From Talinum fruticosum (lineage: Eukaryota; Streptophyta; Magnoliopsida; Caryophyllales; Talinaceae), in NCBI GenBank assembly GCA_021018815.1, contig JAITYX010000028.1:6737001-6801000 (forward strand): DNA of 64,000 nucleotides. Direction: 5' to 3'. Below, in pieces: positions 45,726 to 57,649 of the stretch (the stretch's first letter is position 1; each line of letters opens with the position of its first letter). The position numbers and the translations under genes were made by a program. The notes under the pieces were generated by a model. The model had not been told where the DNA came from, did no database searches, and saw only the letters and a list, made by a program, of their open reading frames with translations.

Positions 45726-47022
45726 ATTCGATGAAACATAGTTGAGGTGGGCTTCCTATTCTGCAACGCAAAAGGATAATTTCTCGGGACCATGCTAAGA
45801 AAACCAACTTTTGGGGAGAAGGGACTCAAGTGCTAGACCAGAGGACATTTAGGATTAGGAAAAAATGCTCTTTATTTGGATGCACATAAGGAATGAAAAA
45901 TGACTAATGGGAGATGCAATGATACTAATTACTTAGATTAGGATGAATTTTATTTAGTTAATACAAAATGAAAAGAAAAGACTTCCTTAATCAAAAGATG
46001 AATGCGACACGGACTCACTTGACTTGAGATGGATTTTATTTTAGCTAATGCATAAAATGAACTTGCCTAATTTGAGATGAAATTTATTTTGACTAATGCA
46101 TAAAGTGGACTCACTTTATTTGAGATGAAATTTATTTTTGGCTAATGCTCAAATGAACTCACCTAATTTGAGATGAATTTTATATTTAACAAAATGCAAA
46201 AATGGACTCACCTAATTTTTAGATGAATTTTATTTTTGGCTAAATGCATAATACAAGTATGCTTGAAAGTCAAAAAGCCTAAAAAACTAAAGCTGATTGG
46301 AAAAAGAAAAAATAAAGAAGGGGGTTCCTCGGCGAGGACCCTCCTTAGCTTATTGGAGGAGGCCGATGATAGGTGGCTAAAAGAAACCTGAGACTAAATA
46401 AATTTTTTTAGACTAACTCGAAAATTCACTTAGGACCAACCTTAAAAAGGGAACATAAATTTGACTTTTAGCTAAAATGCACACATTGGACCGACTCAAG
46501 AAGAATAATTATTGTATTGTATTTTGCACCCATGTAAGGGTTATTCAGCACACTCAACCTAATCTAAATGCTCACAAGAAAAAGGTTAAATACTTAAAAA
46601 CGACCACACTCATTTCAAGGATGCAAATGAAGAGAAAGAGACCACCCAAACTACCAAGGATCTATCGTAAAAAGAAGGATAATTATAGGTTAGATACATG
46701 GTGTCTCAAAGTCTAAGAATTTAGTCCTCCATGGGGTCCATGGCAGGAAAAAGCATGAATTCTTGGTGCCTCTCGATTAAAAACCACGAAAAGAGTGCTA
46801 TGAGTGGAGAGTAAACATCTTCAAAGTTATCAAGTCTAAGTGGGCCCATTAGGTCAATAGCTCGACCTCTCCAAAAAGTGTTCACTTAAGGGTAAAACCT
46901 ATAGTTAAAATTAAAAGAACCTGTGTCCAAGGTCGCTTAAATGCAATATCCCTAGTGCAAAAACACATTAACAAAACTCACAACTCAATTGTTCACGTTT
47001 CACCCTCTTAATAAATGATATA
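45726..47022 (-). other. Leader of Tat-B with tandem repeats
   Basis: Untranslated leader between primer site and gag. At 45930-46260 a unit of about 57 bp, containing GACTCACCTAATTTGAGATG and TTATTTTTGGCTAATGCA, repeats five to six times. The same array, in the other orientation, is in the Tat-C leader (58230-58640). The frame 46477-46716 is not a gene. Confidence 0.7.
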
Positions 47023-47040
47023 TCTCCAGTGAAATTGCCA
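47023..47040 (-). promoter_or_regulatory. Primer binding site of Tat-B
   Basis: Minus strand TGGCAATTTCACTGGAGA lies one base after the LTR end. The Tat-C leader at the same place starts ATAGCTACTCAACTAGGG. Both look like decayed forms of the TGGCGACTCCACTGGGGA type. Confidence 0.5.
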
Positions 47041-47041
47041 A

Positions 47042-49033
47042 TGTACGAACCAGCAGCCCCGTAGAGGTCCGCCTGCGGAGAGGGACTAGGGGTTGAACCG
47101 GACCGAAGTTTCCCACAAAGCGGTTTTGGTTGTTTTTGGTTTTGGAAACGACGATTTTTAAAAGTGGGGTTTGTCTCTTATTGAGATTTCCGATTTTTTA
47201 ATTTAATTTAAAACGAGTGTAGGCATAGTGGTGATTGGCAATTTATTAATCATTTATTTTAGAAATTAATTTTAGAAGGTCTTGGGATATTATTTCGTAA
47301 TTTAGGAAAATAAAAAAATATAATTTACCTTCTGTCACAAGGCTTTTGGGCTAAAAAGGTGAAATGACACCAGTTTGGACCAAGAGCCAAGCCCGGTCAC
47401 TAGCTCGCACCGCAAGAGAGAACATTGACGAGGTAACCAGCTCTGGATATAGGCCTGGAATGAGGAGTCGAGTCTTGGTCTATAGCCTCAACTGTCAAAA
47501 AATAAATTAATTTTTGTCCATTTTTAAATTAGAAATGCCAAGATGCGATTAGGAGAAATAAAAACAAAAAAGAGAGAGTTGCCGAGCGGTTTGAGAATAT
47601 CAAAACTAACAAAAATAAAAATAAGAAAACTCTCCCAAACTTAGTATGGGAAAACTAATCTTGAAAAAGGTTTAAAATGTGACTCAATCGGTCTAGAAGC
47701 GAGAATCCGGTTTCGGAGGTGAAGGTAAGAAATATATGGATAAGCCCTTCATTTCAGTCAGTTAATAAACGACCTTTACTAATAGGAGTTTTCAGTCAAA
47801 ATAATATGTTATCAATCAAGCATACAATATGCGAGTGGGAAAAACTAAATCATTCAAAACATGCTAGGAAAGCGGCAAAGCAGGTAAGAAAGCGATAAAA
47901 GAAAGCAAAAATAAAAATTATAGTGGGCGAGGAGGAATTAAATATGATTACATTTAGCTCCACAATACGAGAAAACATTAAAAGCATAAAATAAATAAAG
48001 CGTAAAGGAAGCAAAGCTTGATTGGATGCCCTCGAGGTTGTCCCACCTACTAAGCTTGGTTCATGAACCGAATCGGAAGCGTGACGGTAGTAAGCTTGGA
48101 GAGGTGAATGTAGAAGGCTATTTTGTGGAGGTTTAGGAGTAGGAGATGTGTATCAAAGTACGATAGAAATGGAGGGATTAGGACGTGGAAAAGAGTAGTA
48201 GTATTTAGCTCAAAATTAAATCAAGAGATCAAAATGTAGCCTCTAGTTTCAAAATCAGCCAAAAACTTAGCATTAAGTAGCTCTTAGCTCATAATTCGAG
48301 CAACCAAAAATAGAGGAATAGTTTCTCTATTTATAGAAGAGAGCTAGGTCACAAAAATGACCTACAAAATTACTTCGACTACTCACTACAGACTAAGCTG
48401 GGCCCGATCTATGGCGAGAATCACGGAGTGAAATCGGAAAAAAACAATCCACCTGAGCTGGAAATCGCACGAGAGGGCCGAGATACACGATGTTAGTCAC
48501 CCAACGACGTCATGTAAGCATCTTGACTTTCGTGCCTCGGTTAGGCGCTGGGACTAAGCACAACATTTTGGCAAGGTAATTTGAAAATGTGGCATCGGTC
48601 CGAGATGGGCTTACGTGCCTTGGTTGGACATTGGAACCAAACACGGCGTTTTAGCAATGCTAGCCATGAAATGCGGCACCTGGTCAAAATGGTGTTGTAT
48701 GAACATTTGATTTTCGAGTTCGGTTAGAAGGCTGGAAGTGAATCGTTGCATTTAATGTGTAGTTTGGACTGGAACATGACACCAGCCTTCTCTCGTAATT
48801 GGGAGCTGACTCGGGCTTGGTTCAGTCGAAAGAAAACGAGTTTTGGGCTGGCCCAAGCAAAAAGGATAATTTTGTGGTGTTAATGGGCTTTTTGTGGTTT
48901 ACTGGCTTCAGTCATGCTGATTAGACTCGACCATGATCCGAGTTAGCAAACAGGACTGGGATTTCATCACTGGGATAACAAAACCAATAACGGAAATAAA
49001 AGAGTTAAAGGCGGCACATTTTTTATGTCTACA
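47042..49033 (-). repeat. 5' LTR of Tat-B
   Basis: Minus strand: begins TGTAGACATAAAAAATGTGC at 49033 and ends GGTTCGTACA at 47042. A TATA box (CTATAAATAG) is at 48327-48336. 1992 bp. Related to the LTRs at 14158-15310 and 56107-57649. The right flank CCTAC (49034-49038) is coding sequence of Cop-2, which marks the insertion point. Confidence 0.82.
48327..48336 (-). promoter_or_regulatory. TATA box of the Tat-B LTR
   Basis: Minus strand TTCTATAAATAGAGAAAC in the middle of the LTR; transcription would run leftward into the leader and gag. Confidence 0.55.
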
Positions 49034-50655
49034 CCTACCATCCGAGAGATAACATATTGTCGGACATAAATTCGAGTATACAAACTCGGTCAGGTCTTTA
49101 AAACTTTTGTGCATTCTTTTGTTTCATATTTCATATGAAACCTAAGAATCATGAGGATGCAATAGAAGATCCGAATTGGATCAATGTCATGCAAGATGAA
49201 CTAACCCAATTTGAATGAAACCATGTATGGACTTTAACTTCTAGACCCAAAAGATATCTTGTCATATGTACAAAATGGCTTTTTAGGAACAAGCTAGATG
49301 AGTCCGGAAACATGGTTAGAAACAAGCCAAGCTAGTGGCCAAAGGCTATAACCGAGGAGGAAGGCATTGGCTTTGAAGAAACTTTTGCACTCATTCCCAG
49401 ATTAGAGGCAATCTGCATACTACTTGCTTTTGCATCATACATTGGCATGAAATTATATCAAATGGATGTTAAATTTGCGTTTCTCAATGGCTCTCTAAAT
49501 GAAGAGGTTTATCTTAGGGTTTGAAAACCCATATTTTCAAAATCATGTGTTCAAACTTCAAAAAGCATTCTATGGTGTTAAACAAGCCCCTAGAGCTTGG
49601 TACGAAAGAATGAGTAAGTTTTTTTATTATAAAATAATATTAAATGAGGACTGATTGACAAAACTCTTTTCACAAAATCTAAAGGTAAGCATTTCATTAT
49701 AGTTTAAATTTATTTGATGACATTTTATTCGATGCTACTAACAAAAGTTTGTGCAAAGAATTTTATGACGTGATGAGCAAAGAGCTTAAAATAAGCATGA
49801 CGGGTGAGCTAAACTTTTTCCTTGGAATACAATTCAAACAATGCAAAGATTATATCATTGTTAATTAATGGAAGTATGTCAAGAAGTTACTTAAGAAATA
49901 TAAGCTTGACCATATTGAGCATGCAACAACTCCAATGGCATCCAATACTAAGCTAGACTTAGGTTCGGAAGGTATGCCTGTACATGAAAAGACATATAGA
50001 GGTATGATCGACTCGGTTCTTTATCCGACTACTAGTTGGCTAGACATAATGTTTATTGTATTTTATATGGCAGATTTCAATCTTGTCACAAAGAGTCCCA
50101 CCTAATTATTGTAAAAAGAATTTTTAGATATTTAGCAAGAACTCGGACTCTCGAACTACGGTATCCAAAGGACTCATATTTCAATCTCATTGGATATATA
50201 GACGCAAATTATGTTGGCTACAAGGTGGATACAAAAATCACCTCTGGTGCATGTTAATTCCATGGCTAATCGTTGATTTCTTGGCACTCAAAGAAACAAA
50301 CTTCAGTAGCATTACCACTAGGCGAGGCGGAATATTGTCGTTGGAGAATGTTGTGCTCAAATTCTATGGATCATGCGACAAATGAGAGATCTTGGTCTAG
50401 ATTTCAGAAAAGCTCCAATAAAATGTGACAATTAAATTGCAATGAACATCACAAAAATCCAGTGTAGCACTCCAAGACCAAGCATATTGCGGTCTCAACA
50501 CCATTTCATTTGGGATCATGCGAGAAAAAGGTGACATTTCTCTTGATTTTATTCCTACCAAGTATCAATTAGCTGATATCTTCACCAAACCATTAGGAGG
50601 AGATCAATTATGTTTTATTAGAAGAGAACTTGGTATACATGATTCCAAAAATTAA
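49034..50655 (+). pseudogene. Copia reverse transcriptase and RNase H remnant (Cop-2)
   Basis: Starts inside pol, directly at the Tat-B LTR: YHPRDNILSDINSSIQTRSG (linker after integrase), then MKPKNHEDAIEDPNWINVMQ, GFEETFALIPRLEAICILLA, YQMDVKFAFLNGSLNEEVY, and QAPRAWYER in another frame. A decayed active-site box lies near 49715. RNase H follows: ESHLIIVKRIFRYLARTRTL (50096-50155), YIDANYVGYKVDTKITSGA, and the end LDFIPTKYQLADIFTKPLGG, then FIRRELGI. Many stops. Integrase, protease and gag would lie on the far side of Tat-B but are not in the window. Confidence 0.88.
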
Positions 50656-51152
50656 GTGGGAGGCCCTCTCCGAGTGCTAATAATTTTATTTAAGTGTTTC
50701 GACAAATCAAAGACAATCGACTCCTTAGTGGATACACGAGTAAGTTAGTCTCAACCCTTTTTGTGTATCTAGAATTCCATATTCAAATGGCACATTTTCT
50801 TAAATGAAAATATTCATTTTGGGCCACTTTTGAAAGGTAAATATCTAATCAATGGAAACTTACCATTTCCTAAAAGATTTGCGAGTTTTGAAAATTTTGA
50901 AAATTTTAATTTCAAAATGTGCCTCTCTTTCTCTCTCTCGTTTGACATGAAATACGATTTCTCTGTCTCTTATCCGATACGCTATCTTTTCTCTCTCTCC
51001 TTCTCTTTTCTTTTTCAGGCTCCTCCTCGATATAAGATCGAGACCTTTTCTCTATCTCTCTTACTTTCGTCTCTCTCGTTATTTCCCTCTCTCTCCTAGG
51101 GTTTTCAAAATCCTTCATCTCTTTCTCTCTCCTTCTCTTCAATTCTCCTCCT

Positions 51153-51188
<36 letters not shown>

Positions 51189-52510
51189 ACTTCATCTATA
51201 GGGAAGACGACGAAGAGCAAGAGCATCCGTCTTGCTGAAGCCGAGTCAACACCACCAACCGAGAAAACATATAAGAAGCACAATTCGTAGAGACTCCAAA
51301 ATCAAAGACGAGTCCAACAACGATTGAGTCCGACTCCATCTCTCGAAGGTACTTTTGTCACTCTCCCTCAAACCAAGTCCTTTAGTTAAGGTAATATCGC
51401 CATTTACCTTCCTTTAAATTGGTTCATTCCCTAGGGTGTTGAACACTATTGAAACTTGTTTGACGAGTGAGATTCTTCCTCTCCAACCCATAGATCTAGA
51501 ATTTTTCGAAGTTTTGAATTCTCTTGGTTTAAAAAACTTGAGAAACTTAAGTCCCTAAAGCTGTTATCCCTAGACAAACCTATCTATCCGAGGTTGGTCG
51601 GACTCTTCTATGCAAATCGACTTCTCTACAATCTAAGAGTACAACGGTTTACGGGTCCATTATGATGAGTATCCCCATTAATTTGAACTCTACGCTTCTT
51701 AACCGCCTCACTGATTGCAATTTCCTTTTCTTAAACTCCAATAATGAATCATTGTTTGCATTTACAAAGGACTTATACTCAAAGCACTCCAAATTACTCC
51801 CAGTGTAAAGAGAAATTACTCTTACACGGCTTTGACTTCTGAGGCTAGGGTTCCATGCTTCATTCTTGTCCGCACTGTCTATCCCCACAAGATGGCTAAA
51901 ATAATAAGTTTCTAAAGATCATCTACGATATTCTCAAGGGCTATGAAGTAGGTTTTGCTTCAATTATGCTTCAACATGTGATCTAGGCTTTGTCGGACAC
52001 CCCTAGTCGGTCTACGCCCTTTGGCAATATTCGACTAAGGTGTTCTTCTACTTTAAGTTTCCTCTAGAAATGAGAAATCGGAGCTTGAGCGCCCTCGGAT
52101 CATTAATTGTAGTGCCTTAGAAGCACTTAACTTTGCTTAGACCAAGTATGACCGGTGGATCCATCCTACTAACCGCCCTCCGATTGCTCTTCCCTACTGC
52201 CCTTCCACCCTCATATCCATATGTGCCTTATGTCTTGCAAGAGGAAACCGACCTTATCAAGAAATTGGTTACTTTTTTTGAGACCGGTGTGGAGCTGATG
52301 AACAACACTATGGATGCTCGACCAAGGAGGTCTCGAAGCTGTCTTAGGTGAACTAGTGTCTCACTCATCAAGTCGCCAAGCTATAGGACATAAACAACCA
52401 AATTCTGCTAAAGTTTCAATGTGTTGAACACGCCGAGAAGCAAAAGGTCGTCGAGAAGCTGCAAGAACTATTGAAGGAGGACCCTTTAGTCCCTCTCCCT
52501 CTTCTTAATT
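50656..52510 (+). pseudogene. Env-like third ORF remnant (Cop-2)
   Basis: Region between RNase H and the polypurine tract. Pieces recognised: RLAEAESTPPTEKTYKK near 51220, YPRLVGLFYANRLLYNLRVQ near 51580 followed in another frame by IPINLNSTLLNRLTDCN. These fit the plant transposon domain found in Sirevirus env-like proteins (pattern: 'P.LV..FYaNl...d....v.G..i.l....l...L'). No membrane segment can be argued because frames are broken. 50656-51160 is CT-rich and contains a (CT)n microsatellite at 51160-51185. Confidence 0.55.
51160..51185. repeat. (CT)n microsatellite
   Basis: About twelve CT units in a longer pyrimidine-rich stretch (50920-51185) between pol and the env-like region of Cop-2. 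Confidence 0.9.
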
Positions 52511-52820
52511 AGTTTTACTTTGGTTTGGTACTATGAATTTTTGGCCAAACATTTTCTCAAACTGATATGTGAGCCCTTGTTTTTGTTGAAAGGCAAGGGA
52601 GAGAAATATTTTGGATGTTGATGATTATGGTTTATGGTTTGTAACTTGCTACAATTGCTATTTCTAGCTTTGATTATTAATTTGACTATCTCTTGGTACT
52701 TATTTTGTGGTCGTCAGATTGGAATCGACTTCTTTGAATGCTACAATTTCTTAAAGCATGAATTCCCTTAGTTATCATGTTTCATTGTTTATTGCTTTCT
52801 TGTCGAACTTATACCTTTCA

Positions 52821-52836
52821 TCAAAAAGTGGGAGAC
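52821..52836 (+). promoter_or_regulatory. Polypurine tract of Cop-2
   Basis: TCAAAAAGTGGGAGAC immediately before the LTR start TGCTAGTTAGACAC. It is the usual Sirevirus tract with one T in the G run, and primes plus-strand DNA. Confidence 0.75.
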
Positions 52837-53907
52837 TGCTAGTTAGACACATATCGACACCTCATATTGCCTACTTATCTGCCCTTGTCGACCCCTTGTG
52901 GTTACTGAATTTTGATACGAAGGCATGCGTTCATATTTAAGTGATAATTAAGTTAAATGTATTAATGGCATTGTCTTAGCATTTATTCTAGGTCTTTTTC
53001 AAGCTAAGATTCTATTTCCATATTTATTCATTTATCTATCCAAAATTTATGGAAGGATTTTAATTAAGTAAAAATCCCATAAATCTTGCCTTTATTCTAA
53101 TTACATTTAAGGAGATTTTATTTTGGAATATTTTATCCATTCCCAGATTTTATGGTGTTCTATTTTTGGAAGGAAAATCCTCATATCACGCCATTTAAAA
53201 TCCCAAGTAGTAGGAGTTGGCTATTACAAAAATTCTACAGTATTTAACAGGTGTCAAGGCTGGATGAGTATCATTGATGGAGAGAATTACGGAAGCATCC
53301 CAAAAAGAAAGTATCAAATTTAAAGAACAAGTCAAATTTACACGAAGATCCTTTTTATCAAGTTAGATCCTAAAGATCAAGACACCAATGGTAACATTTC
53401 TAAGAGCAATGGTCTTTTGTATGAAGAACAAAGTGTATATACCAAAACACAAGACCGAGAAAAGGCAAGCAAGATATTTTCTACTCAATCGATTCTACAT
53501 TCAATCTTTTGTATTCACAATCTTACTTACATTCTTGTTTATAGCAACGAGTCTTGAGTAAGGACTTCTTTGTGAGTTGTCTGTAGCACTTGGTGAAGTG
53601 TGAGGTAGAGCCTTAAGAGTTAGTGTACTCAAGAGGCTAGTCAAAGAGTTAAGTAAAGAACTCTCATGACAGTCGAGAGAATAAGAGAAGTAGTGGCTAA
53701 TCCTATAGAAAGGATCCTCAAGCGATCACTAACCCATATTTTTGGATCCAGGTCAAGATCGTTAACAAACAAAGTGTTGTGTCCAACTTTTTTATTGTTT
53801 GTTTATTTCACTTCAAAATCTAAGTTCACTCTAGAATAAAAATCGACTATCAGATTATTTTTTAAAATACCATATTCACCACTATCTAGGGTATATTTGA
53901 GCCAACT
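52837..53907 (+). repeat. 3' LTR of Cop-2
   Basis: Starts TGCTAGTTAGACACATATC after the polypurine tract. It ends about 53907, after CCATATTCACCACTATCTAG and GAGCCAAC, the pattern that precedes the primer site in other Sirevirus LTRs. The last bases are uncertain by a few positions. Confidence 0.65.
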
Positions 53908-54199
53908 ATGTTTAACAACTAGTGATTTATTATTCACATATTTTATATTAGTATTAAAAAATATTTAAATTTGATTCAAAAGCAAATATAAAAGAAAACA
54001 AACGAGTGTTACCTACATAACATTTTGACGTACATATGTTGTCATTTATTAACAAAATAAAAATGTTACAACTATACTTTAAAATTAAAACTATCAAATT
54101 ATATAATTATAAAATTTCTTCCAACTCGTACCAACTTATTCTACCTTGTTTTTACATCTAAGAGTTCAAAAGTAGTCGAGAAAGACTTTTAAAATATAT
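53908..54199. other. AT-rich stretch between Cop-2 and LINE
   Basis: No gene or repeat recognised. It is presumably flanking DNA or the 3' end of the LINE, whose recognisable frame stops near 54200. Confidence 0.4.
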
Positions 54200-56106
54200 T
54201 TTTGTTTAGAATGGCCTCTACATCATCCTTCTCAAAGGTATCACACATAATCTCTCGTTTCCAAGACACTTCATGTTCATTAATTAAATCCGCCACATGA
54301 AGGTTCGGTTTCGGGCATTAAAGGGGTCTTAGAATAGGATCATCACACTTAGCCAGCATCCACGAATCCTCCCAAATATTGATTGACAGTGATTTTGCCC
54401 CCAAATAGAGTGTCAAGTAAAGTTAGGGTCCAGCCTTTGTCTTGCCTCTACAACTAACATTCGGGAAAGTATCGGGCCTTAAGCACTCGGTGAGGGAGAA
54501 TATCACCTCTGTGATTAAGATGCCACGATTGCTTAACAAGGAGTGTAAGATTAAAATCCTTTAAGTATCAAAAAGCCCATACCTCCCATGTGTTTCAGAA
54601 GGCATAGTAACTCCAAAGATTTCTAGTGCATAGCCCTTTCATTCGCATTGCTTCCCTACCAAAATATGTCCATAAAAGGAATAAATCTCCTCAAGCAAAC
54701 CCTCTAGAATTTTGAAGATACTCATCACATATGTTGGAATAGCTTGGGCTACCACTTTTAGAAGAACTTCTTTCCCTAGCTTCAATAAGAGCTTCACCTT
54801 TCACCCTTACAACTTCTTCTAGATCCTTCTTTGATATTAGCAAAGACAAAATTCTTGGATCTTGCTATGATTGTAGGAAGGCCTAGAAAATTTTTCATGT
54901 CGATTGACCTCGTGTAGATTCAAAGCTTGGAGAATTTGTATTTTGCAATTCTGGTTAACATTCTTTTTAAAGACAATAGTTGATTTGTCGAAGTTCACTT
55001 TCCGAGCAAATGCTTGCCTCACACTAGCTAATAATTTTAGCTGCAATAGAGCATTCTTATAAATTAGCTTTCACAAACAAAATACTTTCATCGAAAAGAA
55101 GAGATGGGTCACTTTTGGTGCTCCTCGACAAAGCTGCTATGCCCCGTAATTTGCTCTCTTGTGCGGCAGCGATGAAAACACATCAGCACCGATGAAAAAC
55201 AAATATGGGTTGATGGGATCACCTTGCTCGAGTCCACACTCGGGTTTTATAAAACCTCATCGTTAGCCCTTGACCAAGAATTCAAAGAAACGGATGGGAT
55301 GCATCCGTGTACTAGCTTTTCTCCAAATCCTAGTTTCCTCATAGTGTTCATTAAGAATTCCTATTCAATGCGATCGTATGCTTTGCTGATGTCCAATTTC
55401 AAAGCTCAAGCTCCTTTCTTTCTTTTACTCTTCCATTTGGGATAGTGGAACACCTCAAAAGTAACTAGTGCATTATCTATTGTATGGGACAAAACATTGT
55501 TCAATAGAAATTAGCTTTTAAAGGAAGTGCTTCGAGTGTATTAGCCATTGTCTTCGACAAAATCTTGTACATGACATTATAAAGGGCTATGGGACGAAAC
55601 TTTGATGTACTCCTGGGGTTCCTTCACTTTTTGGGATTAAAACCACATTAGTCTAGTTGACTCCTTCGAAGTCCTCTTTCCCCTTCCATGCCTATCGCAC
55701 AAAGCCACAAACATCCTCTTGGACAATCTCCCAAAATTTTTGGAAGAAAAGGGCATGGAATCTATTCGGTCCCGATGCCTTTGTGGGGTTCATGTCGAAA
55801 AGGCTTTACGAGATCTCTTCGTTATTGGGCTACCTTTCCGGTTGGTCGTTTGCACTTGCCTCAATTTGGGGACAGAAGTTTTGATATGGTTTCCTCAATT
55901 CCATTTGGGGAAATTGATGCAAATATCTTACTTGAAATACACAATAATAATATTTTCAATCTCTTCACATTTGGTTGTCGAGGTGTCGTTTGCATCTTCC
56001 AGTCCCTTTGTGTAATTAATCCTTTTCGTCGATTTGGCCTCGTGGTGGAAATATGTTGTATCATAGTCCCATCCTTATGCTTGTTTGCCGTTGCTCGGGA
56101 TATGGG
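54200..56106 (-). pseudogene. LINE-1 ORF2 reverse transcriptase remnant
   Basis: Minus strand non-LTR retrotransposon. From right to left: the region before reverse transcriptase (QNFCPQIEASANDQPER, FDMNPTKASGP, FFQKFWEIVQEDVCGF), then RPIALYNVMYKILSKTMAN, AYDRIE-like and KLGFGEK-like pieces, a decayed active-site box near 55105, LLASVRQAFARKVNFDKSTI, LQALNLHEVNRHEKF, VAQAIPTYVMSIFKILEGLL, and LCLGAKSLSINIWEDSWMLA down to about 54210. The order and wording are those of plant L1 ORF2. Endonuclease and ORF1 lie beyond the Tat-C insertion at 56106; the 3' end (RNase H, tail) is not seen. Many frameshifts. Confidence 0.85.
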
Positions 56107-57649
56107 TGTAGGAACCGTAGCCCCGTCCCCTCGAGAGGGAACCAGATTGGGGGACCGGGCTTCACCACGAATATCGGGTTTCATTTATTTGAAGATGATT
56201 TTTAGAAGATGATTTTTGAAATGAAGATGATACTCTTATTAGAATTTCTCATTTTTGTATTGTGATTTACAATAGATTAAGGAAAGGTGATTGGAAATTT
56301 TGTTAATCATTTATTTTAGAAATTATTTTTACAAACCTCGGGATGTCATTTCACAACTTAAGGAAATAACAAAATAAAATAAATTTATCTCTGCTACTAA
56401 TCCTTACTAAGAGCTAATGAATATTCAATTATTCTAAGCTCTTGGTATTTATTCAGCTGATGTTTCCTACTCTCTACAAACTTACCCTCACAAAACTCAT
56501 AAAAGCCTCTCTATTCACTTAAAAGAAAAAGAAGTATGCTAAAAAATAACCCAACTTCTTATTCTAGGAATCAAGATATTTCGAAGTCGCATCATCACAA
56601 CCAGATCCGGGATCCAGATTAGCGGGTGGGACAACCCGAGGGCACTACTTCGATCTTCACAACGGTTTCCCTCTTTATTTTATAGTTTTATCGTTTTCAG
56701 TATTGTGGAGAAAGTTACATCACTTTTAGTCCCTCCCGCCCAATGTAACCCTTTTAATTTCCACTTTTTCATTCCTTTTCGCTTTTTCTTTCTTTATCGC
56801 TTTTCGTTTCCGCCTTTATTGCTTTCATTATTATGTTGTGGTTGCTTTAACTTCTATTGCATGTTCCGTGCTTGTGTTTAATACATTATTTTAATTCACT
56901 ACTCGAACTAGTAATGGCCATTTTCGAGATGGACGGAACGGAAGGGCTTATCCCTACATTTTGTAACCTCACCCCGAATCCCATTCTTGGTTCAAAGACA
57001 GATGCAGTCATTTTTAATCTTTTTGAGTCATTTTTAATCTTTTTCAGTCTTAGTTTCTCCCATACTAGAATTGTAAAAGAGAACTTTCTTTTGTTTTTGT
57101 TAGTTTTTCTTACCTAAAAATTAACTAGCGACTCCCATTTGATTTATTTCTTGTAGATCCGCTTCCGGCTATTTCGATTGAACGATAAGAAAAAAAGGTT
57201 ATGGATCTACCAAGCTAGGCTAGAGGCCGAGGCTTACTTGTCTCGGCCTTGGTCCCCGACCGGCGCCGGCCACCCCTAGGTGCGGCTGTCGTCCGCACCG
57301 AATGGTCGGCGAGCGGGGCTCGAGTCTAAACTAGTGTTTTCACACTAGCTTGGCCCTAGAGCCACACGACGGAAATAGAAACACTAATCTTATTTATCGT
57401 TTGATGAGGAAATGATATCGCAGGACATCCGAAAATAATTTCTAAAATAAAATGATTAATAAAACCGCCATTCAAACTTTGCTTAATCCATTTCAATTCA
57501 ATTTAATAAAATTTGGAAATCTTAATAAAAGATTCATCCCTGCATATCAAAACCATCTTCAAAACCCTAAATCATTCTTTAAAATTTATAAAACCCGACA
57601 TTCGTGGGGAAGCTCGATCCAGTCGGCCCCGCTGGTCGTGGTTCCTACA
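56107..57649 (+). repeat. Rearranged 5' LTR of Tat-C with inverted ends
   Basis: Left end TGTAGGAACCGTAGCCCCG is the inverse of a Tat LTR end; the right end CTGGTCGTGGTTCCTACA is the normal end. About 285 bp at the left (56107-56390) is an inverted, diverged copy of the right 285 bp. The segment 56395-57649 follows the Tat-B LTR on the plus strand (for example GGGTGGGACAACCCGAGGGC against 48020-48050 inverted) but lacks the first 650-700 bp. So the LTR start was replaced by an inverted copy of its end. Confidence 0.7.

Larger units (their letters stand above)
15998..49033 (-). mobile_element. Tat-lineage Ty3/gypsy element, heavily nested (Tat-B)
   Basis: Minus-strand Tat element. From right to left: 5' LTR 47042-49033, primer site, tandem-repeat leader, gag and protease 45725-43437; then Cop-1 and Gyp-2 are inserted; then the post-pol spacer (about 16860-17440) and the antisense mobile-domain-like gene (15998-16860). 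Reverse transcriptase, RNase H and integrase of Tat-B are missing and were probably lost in a deletion whose scar is at 31690. Tat-B is itself inserted in Cop-2 at 49033/49034. Confidence 0.65.
49034..53907 (+). mobile_element. Sirevirus-type copia element, 3' half (Cop-2)
   Basis: Plus-strand element with reverse transcriptase/RNase H, an env-like third region, a polypurine tract and a 3' LTR. Its 5' half was separated by the Tat-B insertion. The extra coding region between pol and the 3' LTR and the AAAAAG..GGGAGA tract are Sirevirus traits. Its LTR is a different family from Cop-1 and Cop-3. Confidence 0.78.

Noticed and set aside
50912..51283. Arg/Glu-rich frame on the minus strand
   Set aside because: Produced by the CT-rich tract; it lies opposite the Cop-2 region and has no motif.
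55688..56212. 174-residue open frame on the plus strand
   Set aside because: Antisense to LINE reverse transcriptase, and it crosses the Tat-C junction at 56106.
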